NCBI GenBank assembly: GCA_030737835.1 | Contig: CM060854.1 | Location: 20,663,356 to 20,727,355 of the forward strand | Direction: 5' to 3' | From: Acorus gramineus | Taxonomy: Eukaryota > Streptophyta > Magnoliopsida > Acorales > Acoraceae | Length of the DNA: 64,000 nt | In this document: in pieces, positions 1 to 12,330 of the stretch | Position numbering within the stretch: position 1 is the stretch's first letter | Layout: every line of letters begins with the position of its first letter | Notes under the pieces: model-generated | What the model saw: the letters and a program-made list of their open reading frames with translations, nothing else | Databases searched by the model: none | What the model was told of the DNA's origin: nothing | Position numbers and translations under genes: made by a program

Positions 1-2046
1 GTAAGTTTACACATTTCTCAATTTAGGCATGTGGAAATGGAGGAGGACAATAACTTAAAAGGCAAGTAATGCATCTGAAAGGTTTTTTTTTAATCATAGA
101 ATAGCTTTCTGCCCACATTTCACTCTGTCCTGCCCCTCATACTTCTGCATCAAGGCTTTATAATGACACTTGAATTTTAGGGCAGGCTATATTAATAGGC
201 GTTAGACTAGTGTTTTGATGTTTGCGGCCTCCAAGATGCCTTGGCATTTCAATTCAAATGTTATAGTGCCATCTATCTCTTCTTTTAGATGCTTGGGTGA
301 GAAGAAAATTTGGTGCATACCTCTATTTTAATATAAATCAGGTGGTTTGCTCCACCTTTTTCTTAAAAATCTAAAATGGGAAATGATGTGGTGCACGGCT
401 GCGCAAGAGCAGGGAGTTTCAAGTTATGATTTTTTTCTTTTTGTCAAATGGAATAGTCTATATTGGTCTTGCAAAATCATTTGAAGAACTCCAAGGAATG
501 GAATATTTCTGGTGTTTGTGTGCTAATTTTGATGTGTGAGTCCAGGGGAATACATTTTTTTTTAAAAAAAAGTATTTTGAAAATCCAGATTAGAATTAAC
601 AGTTTAAATTTTGAAAATTGCACTTTTTTTCAGTGGCTACGCACCATATTGGTTGTGCACTGTATCATTTCCCATTAAAAACTTTTGGCAGGGGAAGGCA
701 TCTGCATTAACAGCTTTTTATACATATTGACTTTAGTCCTTGCTTGTTCTGATATAGTCGTAGGTGAAAAGTTCACAAAGTGATGAGACAATTCTCATTG
801 GGATTCTTAGTGTCTAGGTTACTGCTGATGTGTTTTTTTGAGAAGGTACCTCTGATGTTATTAGGCAATATTGCTTTCTTTGATGTTTAGTTATAGGTGA
901 TCCGTTGAGTGACAAGAATTGGGCATGCAATATATTTATGCTCCATTGTTATCACATTTCGAAAGTCAATGCACTGCATGACATTGGGATTTTCATTGTC
1001 AATGCATCTGTGACTACTTTTGTGTTATATTAATATGTAATATTCTATTATTGATCCATAGTTGTCTAGGTAAGCCTATATGCACCCAGACGACACTTAA
1101 CTGACATGGAAAAAAAATCTATTATATGACACATGTATGGAATAATATGTGAATAGAATTGGAAAGGGCCGTAAGACTGGTTGTTTTGGGGTTAATTTTG
1201 GGAGGTTTATTCCTCCCTGACTCTTCTCATCTTTCTTTGTTTTGATTTTGTTGTTTTGGAGATCCCTTGTCTCCTTTTGTTCGAGGGGTTATCCTCTATT
1301 CCAAAAAGAAAAAAAAATCGTTATTACGTTCAAGGGGTCATCATCTGAACTAATATGACAGTCCAACCCCATTCATATTTATATGGAAAGAAAGTACATT
1401 TTATTGTTCTTCAGATCACCCCCCCGCATTCAGGGTGTGTGAGGCATGCGTGATTTTGTTTTGGCAAATAGGATTATATTTAGTCCTTGTTGGTTCTTTT
1501 CATGGATTTTTAGTACCATTAGATTTAGTTATTTATCTTGGCCATCTTTTTTATACAATGATATGAGTTGTACCGGGCCCATCGTGCATCCCGCCCAAGG
1601 CCCATACTCATAGCCAAGTTGGCCTTGGTGACACTTGGTCAGGCCATAGGTCCCCGCTTGATGGATAACATAACTAGGTGCATCCCCTGCCTAGCTTTGT
1701 GAAGCTGCCTAGATGGGTGCCTAACTATGGACTGAGCAAACACTATCTATTGAAAGAAATTTGAAACATATTGTTTCATGTTGTCTTATGTTCTGAGAAT
1801 CATGAGGGATGGTTGACTGAATGTGGACTTCTCTGGTGTCCTCTCCATTTTCGTTTTTGTTTGTTTTGCATTGTAACACCTCTTTGTAGTTTACCAGTTT
1901 TTATTTAAAATTGGTGTCACTACCTTTCTCCGAAAAATTGCTCTTACTGCATGTCTCATGCCAATAGGTAACATGAACTTCGTGTGACTTGCTCTGCTCA
2001 TAGCTAACCATAAAGTACTTGCATGGTCGATGAAATTTTTTTGCAG
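1..2046. other. Non-coding stretch, probably intron of a gene entering from the left
   Basis: The window opens exactly on a consensus plant splice donor (GTAAGT at 1-6), and no convincing exon follows until 2047. The sequence is T-rich on the plus strand, as plant introns are. I see no repeat with clear ends in this stretch. The intron reading is inference and depends on the tentative exons described next. Confidence 0.35.
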
Positions 2047-3518
2047 GGGTACACTTGTATATGGGGACCAATATTTTGTTGAAATATATGTTTGTGGGTG
2101 AAACTAAAACAAAATGGAGAAGACAAGACACCGCGCCCATCTTGAAGTGTTGGGGCATCATATAATATATCTTACAGAAGAAGAATTTGTTCTGATTCCA
2201 AAGAAGGAATATCGCTTGCTTGTAGAGACAGGGAAACAAATTAGAGGGGTTGCAGTTCCAGTTCCAGCATCAAGTACATGTATGAGGTAGTTATTGTGAG
2301 TCTGCAGAAGACCATAATGTTTTGCTATAATTTGATGTGGTGTTAAGCCTTCAGTCACACTTCTATATACGAAAATTATGATTGGCACTTGGGTTGAACA
2401 TTTAATCATGCTATTTGTCTGGGGATGTCGCTGCCTAGCTGGCTTTTTTGGGTTTATTTACCCCAGGTGTTTATCAAGTTTAAGAGAACCTTATATCTTT
2501 GGTTGGTCATAGATGTTACATGAGTTGAGGCTAGTTTTCCTACACTTTACATGATTAACTGAAACTTGAGTTATGGAGTTCCAACTGACTACATTCTGTG
2601 TCTGTGGCATGATAAATCTAATTTAATTCATGGCGGGTAAACTTGCATGTGCTCAAAGGCAGAATATTTCATAGGGCTTAAGTTAAAAAAGTTGTACATG
2701 TTCAACATTGATTGAAACGGCCCTTAAAAGGAGACAACACAAGATTAGGATTTTTGTCTTCCTTTGTTGGGCAATGTGGTAACAATGTAACATGATTGCA
2801 AGAAGTTAGGAGGCTCATGATCTCTAGGTGTTGTAACCCTGGACCAAATGTGCAATGACAGAAAAAGTAAAGCTGACAACAAACTGTTGAGCAAAAGTCA
2901 AAATAGTGGTGGTGGTGTCTTGTCGGTAGTGATGATGACCATCAAGCCCGACATTCGTGTCTCAGATTTCCATACTGCATTACTGATGTTTTATGGTCCT
3001 TTTTACTAAGAACATGCTTTCTTAGATAGAAGCTCTTGATTCCATAAACATGCGCTTTCTTAGATAGAAGCTCTTGATTCCATAATGTGCAAAGTCTTAA
3101 GAGGCTCTGAACCTTTGTGTCATTAACGTTGAACTTTTAGAACACTGAATTAAGCATAATTGCAGCCATTTTGTGAGTAACAGTGGATCCAAGAAGTTGT
3201 TTATCGTAATTTAAAATGTTTCATGTGATGTTACTCGGAAGCATTGAGCAAACTAAAAAAAGATAGAAATAGTGGACATAAAATTTATATGGCCATTGGA
3301 TTTCTGGGCTGCATGCTAGATCCTGTCATCTATACTGAATTTTTGGTGTAATTTCATAAACTGAATCTTGAGGAATAGTATAGTAGAAAACCTTTAGTTC
3401 AACTGGCAGTCACAAACCCATAGGAGAAATGGACTTGCATCAGTTGGAAACTGGAGACCCTAAAGGCATAAATTCATCAGATCAACTACGTTCACATTTA
3501 AGATGTCCTAAAGACTAA
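2047..3518 (+). CDS. Tentative 3' exons of an unidentified plus-strand gene (partial)
   Basis: Three segments join in one open frame with splice signals. Exon a is 2047-2097 (acceptor TTGCAG, donor GTGAAA, phase 1). Exon b is 2178-2286 (acceptor CTTACAG, donor GTAGTT), after an 80-bp intron of typical plant length. Exon c is 3398-3518 and ends in TAA. Exon b reads EEFVLIPKKEYRLLVETGKQ and then continues to VAVPVPASST; exon c begins STGSHKPIGEMDLHQLE. The codon pattern is protein-like and splice phases agree, but I do not recognise the family. Exon b has an alternative donor at 2280, and the gene's 5' part would lie outside the window. It could also be a decayed gene fragment. Confidence 0.33.
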
Positions 3519-5289
3519 TTCTTGCTTCAGAGGGAAACTTCATTGGTTCACTAAAGCAGGTGTATGTGTCAAGGAGATAACAATTGTGACCATAAGACTA
3601 CATAAGAAGTTTTGAATTACTTGTGTAAGAACAAACTGTAAACTTGGTGAGTATTTGGTATATGAAGAAGTGAAAGCTAGATTGTCCAAAACATGGCGAT
3701 GCAAATTGATCCGTTGTCATTAAGATTTTTTTTATGTTGTTTATTCAAGCGATGCTTCACATAAGGTCATTTTCCATGGATGTATTCCTATAGAGTTTTT
3801 AGCAATATGACTTTTTATCTATTCCTATAGATTTGTTATTCCCTTTTGTTGGATCTTGTGGAAATAAATTCTTTTCTTTCTTTCACTGCTTTCTTCAACT
3901 TTTCTCCTACATTCTCCTTCAAGCTACTCTACCATCACTTCCTTTCCTATTTTATGAATCAGAAGTTGATCATCCAACCACCCCCTATTGAATACTCTCT
4001 CTATGCTTCTAAGTGTGTCTATCATTGCCTAATTGTTGCAGTTTGGCACTTTGTATGATGGTAATTGATGTCATGTCATTCAAATGATGATATCACACTT
4101 TTCTGAAGTGTGTCATGGGATTTTAGACATCCATGGAACTTGAGCACAAAACTTCATCTCCAGTTGCACTTTGTTTTGAGTCTTGACATCTCTTTGGAGA
4201 TTTCAGCCGACGTGAGTTTTGGATAATATGACCGAGAATCTTTCTTTGACTTGTTTGACACATCATGTAATTTAGTCTTACCAACCGTTGAGGCATATAT
4301 TTCTGCTCAAGTTCTCCTACCAGAAAATCACTGATCTCACACCTACTGCTGGTACACTCATCTCCACATGGTTCCCTGACAAGAGTAATTAGAATATTTG
4401 GGAGTTCCTTGTATTGTTGCTGATTCAATATGCTTGATTCCATTGTATGCTGTTATACAAATATAGATAATTACTTCATCTAACATGGATTTGACACACC
4501 AAACTATTCAATCGAATCCAACCTGATAGGATGGTGAAGTTTTATGCGAAAGATTTTGGTTTCAATGCTTTATAGATGTTGGTTGTCTCCATTGTTAGAA
4601 TTTTTATCTATGCTGAATCATCTTTATTATATCTGAAGTCTTTGATTATTAGTTGGAAAATGTTACACTTTGTCAGCATTCACTTTTGCAGATTGCACAT
4701 GGTTTGAAAATTCTGATGAGTGAAGTCCTTGTGCAGGTGATTTTTGCCGGGCAGGCGACTTCCATTTGGCAGTAACCTATAACTGGTGATGCTGATGGCG
4801 GTGCCGGCTGAAAAAATGCTTCACTACCCCGAGGTCCTGTATCAATTATCTGCACGAAATAAATTCCGATTGATATTTGTATGATAACTGATGATATCTA
4901 ACAAGCTTGCGCATTGTTTACATGTTTCTTTGATATATTACCAGATAATCCCAAGTTGCTCAGTATAACAGGTGCAATAATGCATAGTATATGGAAGTGT
5001 TGAAGATGAGCAACAAAAGAAAATTTGTGAATGCTTTACTTCAGAGAGCTATGTGTTAGGTCTCCTTGTTCCCTTCCCCAGACCCAGACAGTTCTGGCCC
5101 GGATATTTGACCATAAAAATATACACTCAGTCATAGGTCCAGTATGTTGGGTGTGTATATACACTCAGGGAAAAGGAAAATGCTAAGAAGTATTCATTCA
5201 ATTTATATGAGTATGTTTTATTTTTCTTTATAAGATTATGCATAAATAGTTTAAATATGTTGGGGCTACAAAGGGGACGGCAGAGATGA

Positions 5290-5789
5290 CTATTTGGTTT
5301 GGAACGTAAGCACAGTCCATGTTTTGTTCGAGAATAGGCATAGAATAAGTTGGAATAGTCTTATTATGGATGTTTGGATAGTTAGAATAAATAAGAATTT
5401 ATATGTTATAATTAACTGGTATAAAATTGTACATGGATCTTAACCAATAATTGGAATTAAGTTATTTCAGATTATTCAAACTAAAAGGATATGTGGCACA
5501 CTGTCAAATCAACTACTATCATATCTTATAAATCAATTGTTGTCATTTTTTTTCACTTTTTATAAATCTTTATTTATACCTTATTCACATTTTATTTAAA
5601 CAACAAAAAAATTATTATTATTTTTTCTAATGAAAATAATTTAAACTACAACTAAATACAAAATTATTTTATTTTTATATATAATAGAACAATTATAAAT
5701 TTTAGAATAATTTAATTATCAAACCAAATATAGATTAAGGTTATTTATTCTGTGTTTTGATAGCAAATATTGGTAATCAAACGGGACCT
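5290..5789. mobile_element. Degenerate MITE, same family as 29267-29709
   Basis: The ends carry the TTTGGTTTGG-like and CAAACGGGACC-like edges typical of small DNA transposons. Internal phrases, such as an AATTAACTGGTATAAAAT motif, match the element at 29267-29709 (AATTAACTTGTATAAAAT). No clean TSD was found, so the ends are approximate. Confidence 0.5.
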
Positions 5790-6029
5790 GATCACCTTGT
5801 AGTTTTAGTGAGTTTGGATTAGGGTTTTAGCGGCGTGATTAACTTATTTGTGTTGGGTTTGGTTTGAGAGAGAAATGGCGACGAGTGAGAATCTAAATGT
5901 TCAATTTAGATTTAATATCTCTTAATAGTTTCATTTTTCATTTTTATTTTATGTTTTTTGGGGGCGTTGACTATTTTTCTGATATTATCTACAGGGTTTA
6001 GAATTACATTATCTCAAAATAAAAATAAA

Positions 6030-6289
6030 AATAAAAAAGCGATCCAATCCGGATCCAATCTAATCTTAAATAAAGACAGGTTTTGATCCACGTTTCGAAG
6101 TGAAACATTTTTAAATGCAGATCCAAACATATTTGAGTGTTTTAACTTTCAAATTTTCCTTAAACCTTTTCAAGTAAAAAAAAGCTTGTCATTGAAAAAC
6201 TATAAAAACAATACTTCTCAAAAGTTAGGTTTAAAGTGTTAGATATTAAGAATTTTAACGTTTCAATTATATATCTAAACATAGCCTAA
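6030..6289. mobile_element. Degenerate MITE, same family as 24772-25013
   Basis: The stretch shares ordered motifs with 24772-25013: a phrase about a nine-base ATCCAAACA or ATCCAAATA motif, then CTTTTCA, a run ending in CTCAAAAG or TTCAAAAG, and a terminal ACATCC or TATCTAAACA edge before GCCTAAG or GCTTAAG. Ends are approximate and no TSD is apparent. Confidence 0.4.
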
Positions 6290-7061
6290 GGCATCAAATG
6301 GATGTGAGATTGTATAGCAATGAATATTATATTTACAGTTCAAACTTAGCTTTGAAAAGCACAGTTTTCATATTTTTTTTAAACTCTAGTTTAAAAAATT
6401 CACGGAAGAATCGGCATTTATGCCCGTCCATGGTGAGCAAAAATGCCACTATACATCTAAATGGTTTTGTTGCTTTTCAAGTGGCACCGTTTCCCACCTC
6501 ATTTGCATGTTAATTTTTTTAGGAGCGCTGTTACACTTAATCTTTTTTATAGTCTATAATGCAGAGTCATATGTATCGTTAGAAATCTGATAAAACATAT
6601 GCATCGTAGACGAGGTATATACCTTGTTACATTGTTAATTTTTTTTTACATTTAAAAAAATGAGCTTATTCAATTTAAAATAGAATGATATACATTTTTT
6701 ATCAAACCCTATTCGATATACATCATTAGATGATGTTTATTATTTTTTTAAAAATAATAATATATGGTTTGTATTTTAAACTGTAATAAGAATGAATTTA
6801 ATATAATGACATTTGAGAAGTTAAGAAAACAATGCATCTCCACCGTCGGATTTTCGGGGCGTGCGGGCATTCCCGTTTAATCCAAACAGACCCTCAGTGC
6901 CCTTTTTTATATATATATATATTTATTATCCATGGGACCCACCAGCTGAGTTACACTTTGTTGCCGTTCAATCTATGATCGACGGCTCACAGAATCGGAG
7001 ATCCCTCTCTCCGTGAAGCCCTCCAAAAAACCCCCTCTTTTTCCCTCCAAAAACCCGCGCC

Positions 7062-7070
7062 TATAAAAAG
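7062..7070 (+). promoter_or_regulatory. TATA box of the small coiled-coil gene
   Basis: TATAAAAAG lies 96 bp upstream of the ATG at 7166. It is followed by a CT-rich run and a (CA)n run (about 7089-7110), as commonly seen in plant 5' leaders. Spacing is right for transcription start near 7095. Confidence 0.7.
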
Positions 7071-7165
7071 GCTCTCTCTCTGACACCATCACACACACAC
7101 ACACAAACACACATCGATCGGTTTAGAATTTTTTTCGAACAATCTCTCGATCAACAAATCTCGCC

Positions 7166-8603
7166 ATGGAAGCTTCAAAGGCTCTTGTGCCCGTCTCTTC
7201 CACTGCCGCCTCCGAGAGCCTCCACGTCTCCGAAGCTGAATCTCCATTTTCGTCTCTCTTGTACGGTACGTCTCTCTCTCTCTCTCTCTATGAAACCTCG
7301 ATTTACATGTGTAAATCCGACCAATCCCGTGCTTAGATCTGTAGATCTCGACGAGATCATCTGATCGAACGTTGTTACCTCAACAATCACTTGTTAATTT
7401 GAGTAATTCGACATATACTAAGCTGAAATTTGGGGGAAAATATGAATCTGTGATGAAATTGTTCTTTCTCCGCTTGTAGATCCGGACAATTCAACGAAGT
7501 TGTATTTGATTTGAATTTTTGTGAACATTCTATCGATTTTGCTTAAAATTTCCCCTAAAGTGAACTGTAAAGGCTTAATTGTGTCTCTGCTTATAGTGAT
7601 GTGTGGAATATATAGTGTGACCTTTCATTCGCTGTTATGAATCTTTAACAGAGGTTTTTCTGAACACGTTATATGCAGATGTCTCTCAGCAAGTGCAAGC
7701 CGCCATGGAGAACATGCTCAAGACCGTAACGTGAGTTTCTCGTCGGAAAATTCAGTTCTTTTTTTCAGAACACGCTGTTAAAGAAGGAAGAATGATGAAT
7801 CTTTATTGAATCTGCACAAAATTGAGGTGTCGTAAACTTCTGATTTTTTGAGTACTATCACCAGTCTTTGAATGTTGGATTTGTTCGAATCTGAACAGTG
7901 TTTGATTTTGTTAGAATCATAGGGTATATAATATTTTGTTGAAGAATTGAACCCATGGCCTTCATTTTTTTTTTGAAAAGTTTCCAATTGTGTTTAGTTG
8001 AACATTGAAATAAAAAGATTTGAACATTGAACATTGAAATAATAATGTTTGTATGCACGGAATTTCATCGTCATTATTAAAAGAACATTGTGCCCTGGTC
8101 CCTGGGAGCATGTTGTGTTAACACAATAGTGAATTTTCTTTATAAGATCAGTAGCATATTTGCATAACAGTGGATCTGGATTGTAAAGTTAATAAGCATG
8201 GTTGTATGAGAATGCGGGCATTGTATCATAGTTAAATTCTTATAGAATCTGTGTTTTTATGAAGATTACACTGGTTCAGATAAAATTTCTTGGGCTTGGA
8301 AAGTTATCATTTTCTGTCCTCGTATGAAGTCCTAAACTGATTTTGAAGAAATGGGCATTGAATTCTGTGTTGCTCTGATTCTTCCAGTTCTCTGTTTGCT
8401 TACTTCTTTCTAAACTGCTTTTGCTTTTTTTGGGAACAAACACCAGTGACATAGATCAGAGCTCCTCTGGAATCAATGAAGATATAGATCATTGCAAAGG
8501 ATCTGTTGCGGAAAGGAAGAAGATTTTGGAGGAAGAGAAGGAGCGCTTCCAGAAGGCCGCTTTCTCTGTGTTGGAGATGCTCAACGATCAAGACATCAGT
8601 TAA
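7166..8603 (+). CDS. Small coiled-coil protein of unknown function, 102 aa, three exons
   Basis: Exons are 7166-7265, 7679-7730 and 8447-8603; introns of 413 and 716 bp have GT-AG ends (donors GTACGT and GTGAGT; acceptors ATGCAG and ACCAG). The joined frame is 309 nt including TAA. The protein starts MEASKALVPVSSTAA, a Ser/Ala-rich low-complexity N-terminus. It is followed from about residue 34 to the end by an amphipathic helical region rich in Gln, Glu and Lys (for example VAERKKILEEEKERFQKAAF near residues 69-88), which predicts a coiled coil. There is no signal peptide or membrane segment, so a soluble protein is expected. A TATA box and CT-rich leader precede the ATG, which is in a good context (CGCCATGG). 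I cannot assign a function; small coiled-coil subunits of larger complexes have this general look, but that is inference. Confidence 0.82.
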
Positions 8604-10379
8604 ATAACCGTGTTCCTGCTAAGAAAATGTTTCAGTGATATGTTTCTCTCTTCTGGATTTTTAGATATACAAAACATAAAAAAATGTGAATCAAAAGTAG
8701 CTGAACTGAGGTAAAACATGCACAACTATTCATCTGAGCATAGATTGTTTCAAACTCTTATCATATTTGCATCTTTTCTTGTGAATTGGTTTAATACAAC
8801 ATGAATTGGTTCTCTGACTGGATGCAATCATAACTAAACAATAATTTCTGTATGCTGCAATTTTCAATTTGGTACTCAAGTGTCACATGGTACTGTAATT
8901 TTCAAGGATGATAACTTATTATAAGCTAGGTGGAGAACATTATTGTCTTGCAATAAAAGCAGTGTGTTATGAAATGGCTTTTTTTTTAGATATTTCATAT
9001 TCTTTATATAAATCTTTCCCTTGACATTTGAAAAATAATGTAGTTACAGATTGATTGGAAACAGAATCCTGTGGTTCCACTGTGCAGTAATCGAGGTTCA
9101 TTCACTTTTAAAAAAAGTTTTTTACAGACAATGTGGATCTTATCCCACTTTTTTTTTTTTGTTGAAATTAATGTTTACATTCTTGCTTGACCTAATTTGG
9201 AAATGTATTGATTACAGTGCTTCAAAGATTTCTTTCATGAAGCTTTGTACTGTAGATTTCCTTTACTAAATTGCTCTTAATTTTATTTGTCTTCCTTCAA
9301 CAGAGAAACTGAAGCAAATCTTTTATATAATATGTTTTGACATATAAATAAATTTATTCAAAGAAACTGAATAATCTCTTGACCGGTTTGGGCTGGTTTG
9401 ACAAGGGGATAATGTTGGGATAAAGAGTTATTATGAAGATAAGTGAGTGGAGGGATAGCTAATCCCTGTTTGGTATAAAAAAATAATTGGGATAAACTAC
9501 GGATAATTGTTCTAATTTGAAATGAAAATGGGATATTTTGTTCCACATAAATACCAGGATAACATTTATCTTCACTTTTTATTCTAATTTAATAAATGTA
9601 AATATGAATAAAATTGATGAACTTTTTATCTCTTAAAATTAGAAAAATCTATTTTCAAAACCATAACCCTTTTCCCAAACTAACCCTTTTTATTGAGGAT
9701 CTGTGTTCAGAGTCTTCCTTTTTGTTGTATTATGAGAAGATTTAACAAAAGGCAATCATAGCACACCTTCTAATATTGCAGTTTTTTTTTGGTCTCTGCT
9801 TCTGAAGATTCTGATTTCTAGATAGATCTCAATACACTGCAAAACATAGTATAAACGCCTGTTTTTGTTGCTGCTTCTGTTTTCTTGATTGAACTTATGT
9901 ATTGCTAATTCTATTAGAATAGGAGTTAAAAGAGGGTCTTCATCTTTGTTGTGTCCTTCCTTTGTATGGACCATGGAAATCAGAGGTCAGGTGATGCCCA
10001 TTCACTAAAAGGGATGAGAATTTGACTCCCTGAGAAATTGAAGAAATGGGTTCAGAAGTTAACATGTGTTAGATCATTTCAAAATTTTATATGTTTATCA
10101 TGTACTGAGATACATGACATTCATTCATTGAAGAGTGACATGTATTGATAGGATCCAACATTGATTGGATTCTATCTCACATAAAGTGATTGATTTAGCC
10201 TATTTATTCAGTCTACTAATTGTATTTCGAAGTTTATTTTTTTTTAGGTATTTGATGCACTACACCATAAATAAAATTGCGCCGATAAAAAGCAATCAAA
10301 TCTTTTTTTTTTTTGCTATATCTGATAGATAAAGTTACTTCATAAACACAATACTGAAAAAACATCACTTGTGAACTAA
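8604..10379. other. 3' flank and intergenic sequence
   Basis: This holds the probable 3' UTR of the small gene (an AATAAA-type signal is present near 8952) and AT-rich intergenic DNA. A decayed MITE occupies about 9395-9690. No other gene is supported. Confidence 0.55.
9395..9690. mobile_element. Degenerate MITE, same family as 48959-49421
   Basis: Internal GGGATAA-rich phrases (GGGATAATGTTGGGATAAAG and later ATAATTGGGATAAAC) match the element at 48959-49421, which has clear ends. Here the ends are eroded and the limits approximate. Confidence 0.45.
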
Positions 10380-11122
10380 TCCTTCATGTTTTTGTGTTCT
10401 AAGATTACTTGTTTTTGACAACGCTAAGGGGATTGAAAATTTTTAGAGCAAACAAATAGATTAATACTAGTTTTTATCTTAGGCATGATATGCATGAAAA
10501 TAAAATTAATAAATAATATGATACATTAATGAATCCATAAGAAAAAACCACAAAAAAAAAACCCAATGGTCAAATCCCAACCCTAATTAATTCATTTTTA
10601 TAGTAAAATAAAATAAATTATTTTATTTGATGGGTTAGTTATGTCAGCGGAATTTTTATCATCATCATTAAAAATTGAATGGAAACTTGTTTGTTACCAT
10701 TAAGATAATAAACCCATTTTAATTAATCCATTTGAATGGAAAACTATTGTGTTAATTTTCTTGATACTTGTTTGATTTTTCAAATGTGATTCTTTCAAAG
10801 ATTGTCATGTCCACGTCTTATTATTCCTTAATACACATCTTGTAGAACATAATTAACCATGATTTGATTTTCTCCATTATCTTAAAAATGTTTAATTCTT
10901 TTTTCTCATGTTCTCTTTAAATATTTAGTTGTGTAGTTTTTTTTTCTTTCTTATATAATAATCTGAAAGGGAAGAAAGTGATTCATTCATTCATAATGCA
11001 CCACGGGGAAAATAAAAAAAACATGAGAATCTAATGCTAATTAAAGAAAACAAACAACAACAAGGTCGTGTGATTAGTGTCTTTAAAAAGATGAAATATT
11101 TCCACCAGACATGATTAGTTTC

Positions 11123-11611
11123 TAAGCCTGTCAATTATCCGAAAAAAATCTGAATCCGATCCGAATCCGTATCTAAAAAATAAAAAATATCTAATATTCG
11201 AATATGATCTGGAGTGCGGATATGGATATCAGTCTATCCTATCTGAAAAATATTCGTATCCGACATATATTATAAAAATATATATTTATATTATATATTG
11301 TCTATATTAATATCTTGTATGATTAATCACAATGATAATATATTATAATACTATTAAATTTTTAATGTATGATATTTGAAAGAGATAATAAACCTTAAAA
11401 TCTCAGTTTTAATTTTGATGTCTCTTTAAAATATTACTTGATTATCTAAATTAATGTTAATATTCAAATATGTCAATTATTCAAAAAATATCCGTATCCA
11501 ATCCGTATTCGAAGGGATCCGAATCTGAAAATTAATATCCGTATCCAGATCCAAAAGTTAGGATATTGATATTAGTATATCCGATCTGTATCTGTCCAAT
11601 TGACATGCTTA
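11123..11611. mobile_element. hAT-type MITE with 8-bp TSD
   Basis: The element begins TAAGCCTGTCAATT and ends AATTGACATGCTTA, an imperfect terminal inverted repeat. The flanks are TTAGTTTC (11115-11122) and TTAGTCTC (11612-11619), a 7/8 match and the TSD length expected of hAT elements. The interior repeats ATCCGTATCC-like and ATCCGAATC-like words in both orientations. The homologous positions in unit 2 (about 19645) and unit 3 (about 27970) read straight through without the insert. Confidence 0.88.
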
Positions 11612-12079
11612 TTAGTCTCTTTTCCCACTGACATGATTTACATTTCTTAAAGTATATATATTTATCTAATAAATTACATTCTTTTATCAAAAAATGAATA
11701 TGTAATATTTATCAATTAATATTTTTTTTAAAATATGTAATGTGTTAGATAAGTATATGTTTGTAAAAAATTTAAATCATATCGGTGGCAGTAAAAGCTT
11801 TGCAAAATATATGCAAAAAATAAAATGTTAGCGTCGTTAAGTAAATTTTCTTATCAGATTAAAATGGAAAGAAATTTAAAAGAAAAAATATGTATGGGAT
11901 TAAAGATTACATTGAATCCACAAGACTTACATACTGTGAAGATGAATAAAAAATTCTAAAATATTATTTATGCAAAAAATCGTTTTTGCACCCCTGGCCA
12001 ATTTCATTATCAGGGTATATGAAATAGCCTAACGCAATATATACTCCAGAATTTTAATATACTCTATTATGAAAAAACT

Positions 12080-12330
12080 ACATAGTCTATATTAAATATT
12101 TATGTGGAAGTTTTTTGTTCTTACATTTGATAGCCTATAGTAAATATTTATATGGAAGTTTTTTGTTCTTCTATACGATGTAATTATGCAGGGGTGAATC
12201 CATGACAATATTTTGGGATGGGCTACATAGTCTATATTAAATATTTATGTGGAAGTTTTTTGTTCTTACATTTGATAGCCTATAGTAAATATTTATATGG
12301 AAGTTTTTTGTTCTTCTATATGATGTAATT
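12080..12330. repeat. Four diverged copies of a 48-bp tandem repeat, split by a transposon end
   Basis: The unit carries AAATATTTATGTGGAAGT or AAATATTTATATGGAAGT followed by TTTTTTGTTCTT. Copies lie at about 12085, 12130, 12228 and 12273. Between copies 2 and 3 is a segment that begins with the CAGGGG terminus of the hAT-type element at 12189. Confidence 0.85.

Larger units (their letters stand above)
3519..7061. other. Intergenic, AT-rich, with MITE remnants
   Basis: No gene is supported here. A minus-strand open frame at 4123-4443 lacks recognisable homology. A short plus-strand exon-like piece at 4692-4736 (acceptor TTTTGCAG, ending at CAG before GTGATT) was noticed but cannot be connected to anything. 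The stretch 5290-5789 is a MITE-like insertion, and 6030-6289 resembles the element at 24772-25013. Confidence 0.6.

Noticed and set aside
4123..4443. Minus-strand open frame of 106 codons
   Set aside because: It starts with ATG, but there is no family motif, no splice partner and no promoter, and similar lengths occur by chance in this window.
5875..5925. ATGGCGACGAGTGAGAATC start-like context with a 16-codon frame
   Set aside because: It looks like a gene start, but the frame stops at once, no donor leads to a later exon, and it lies next to degenerate MITEs.
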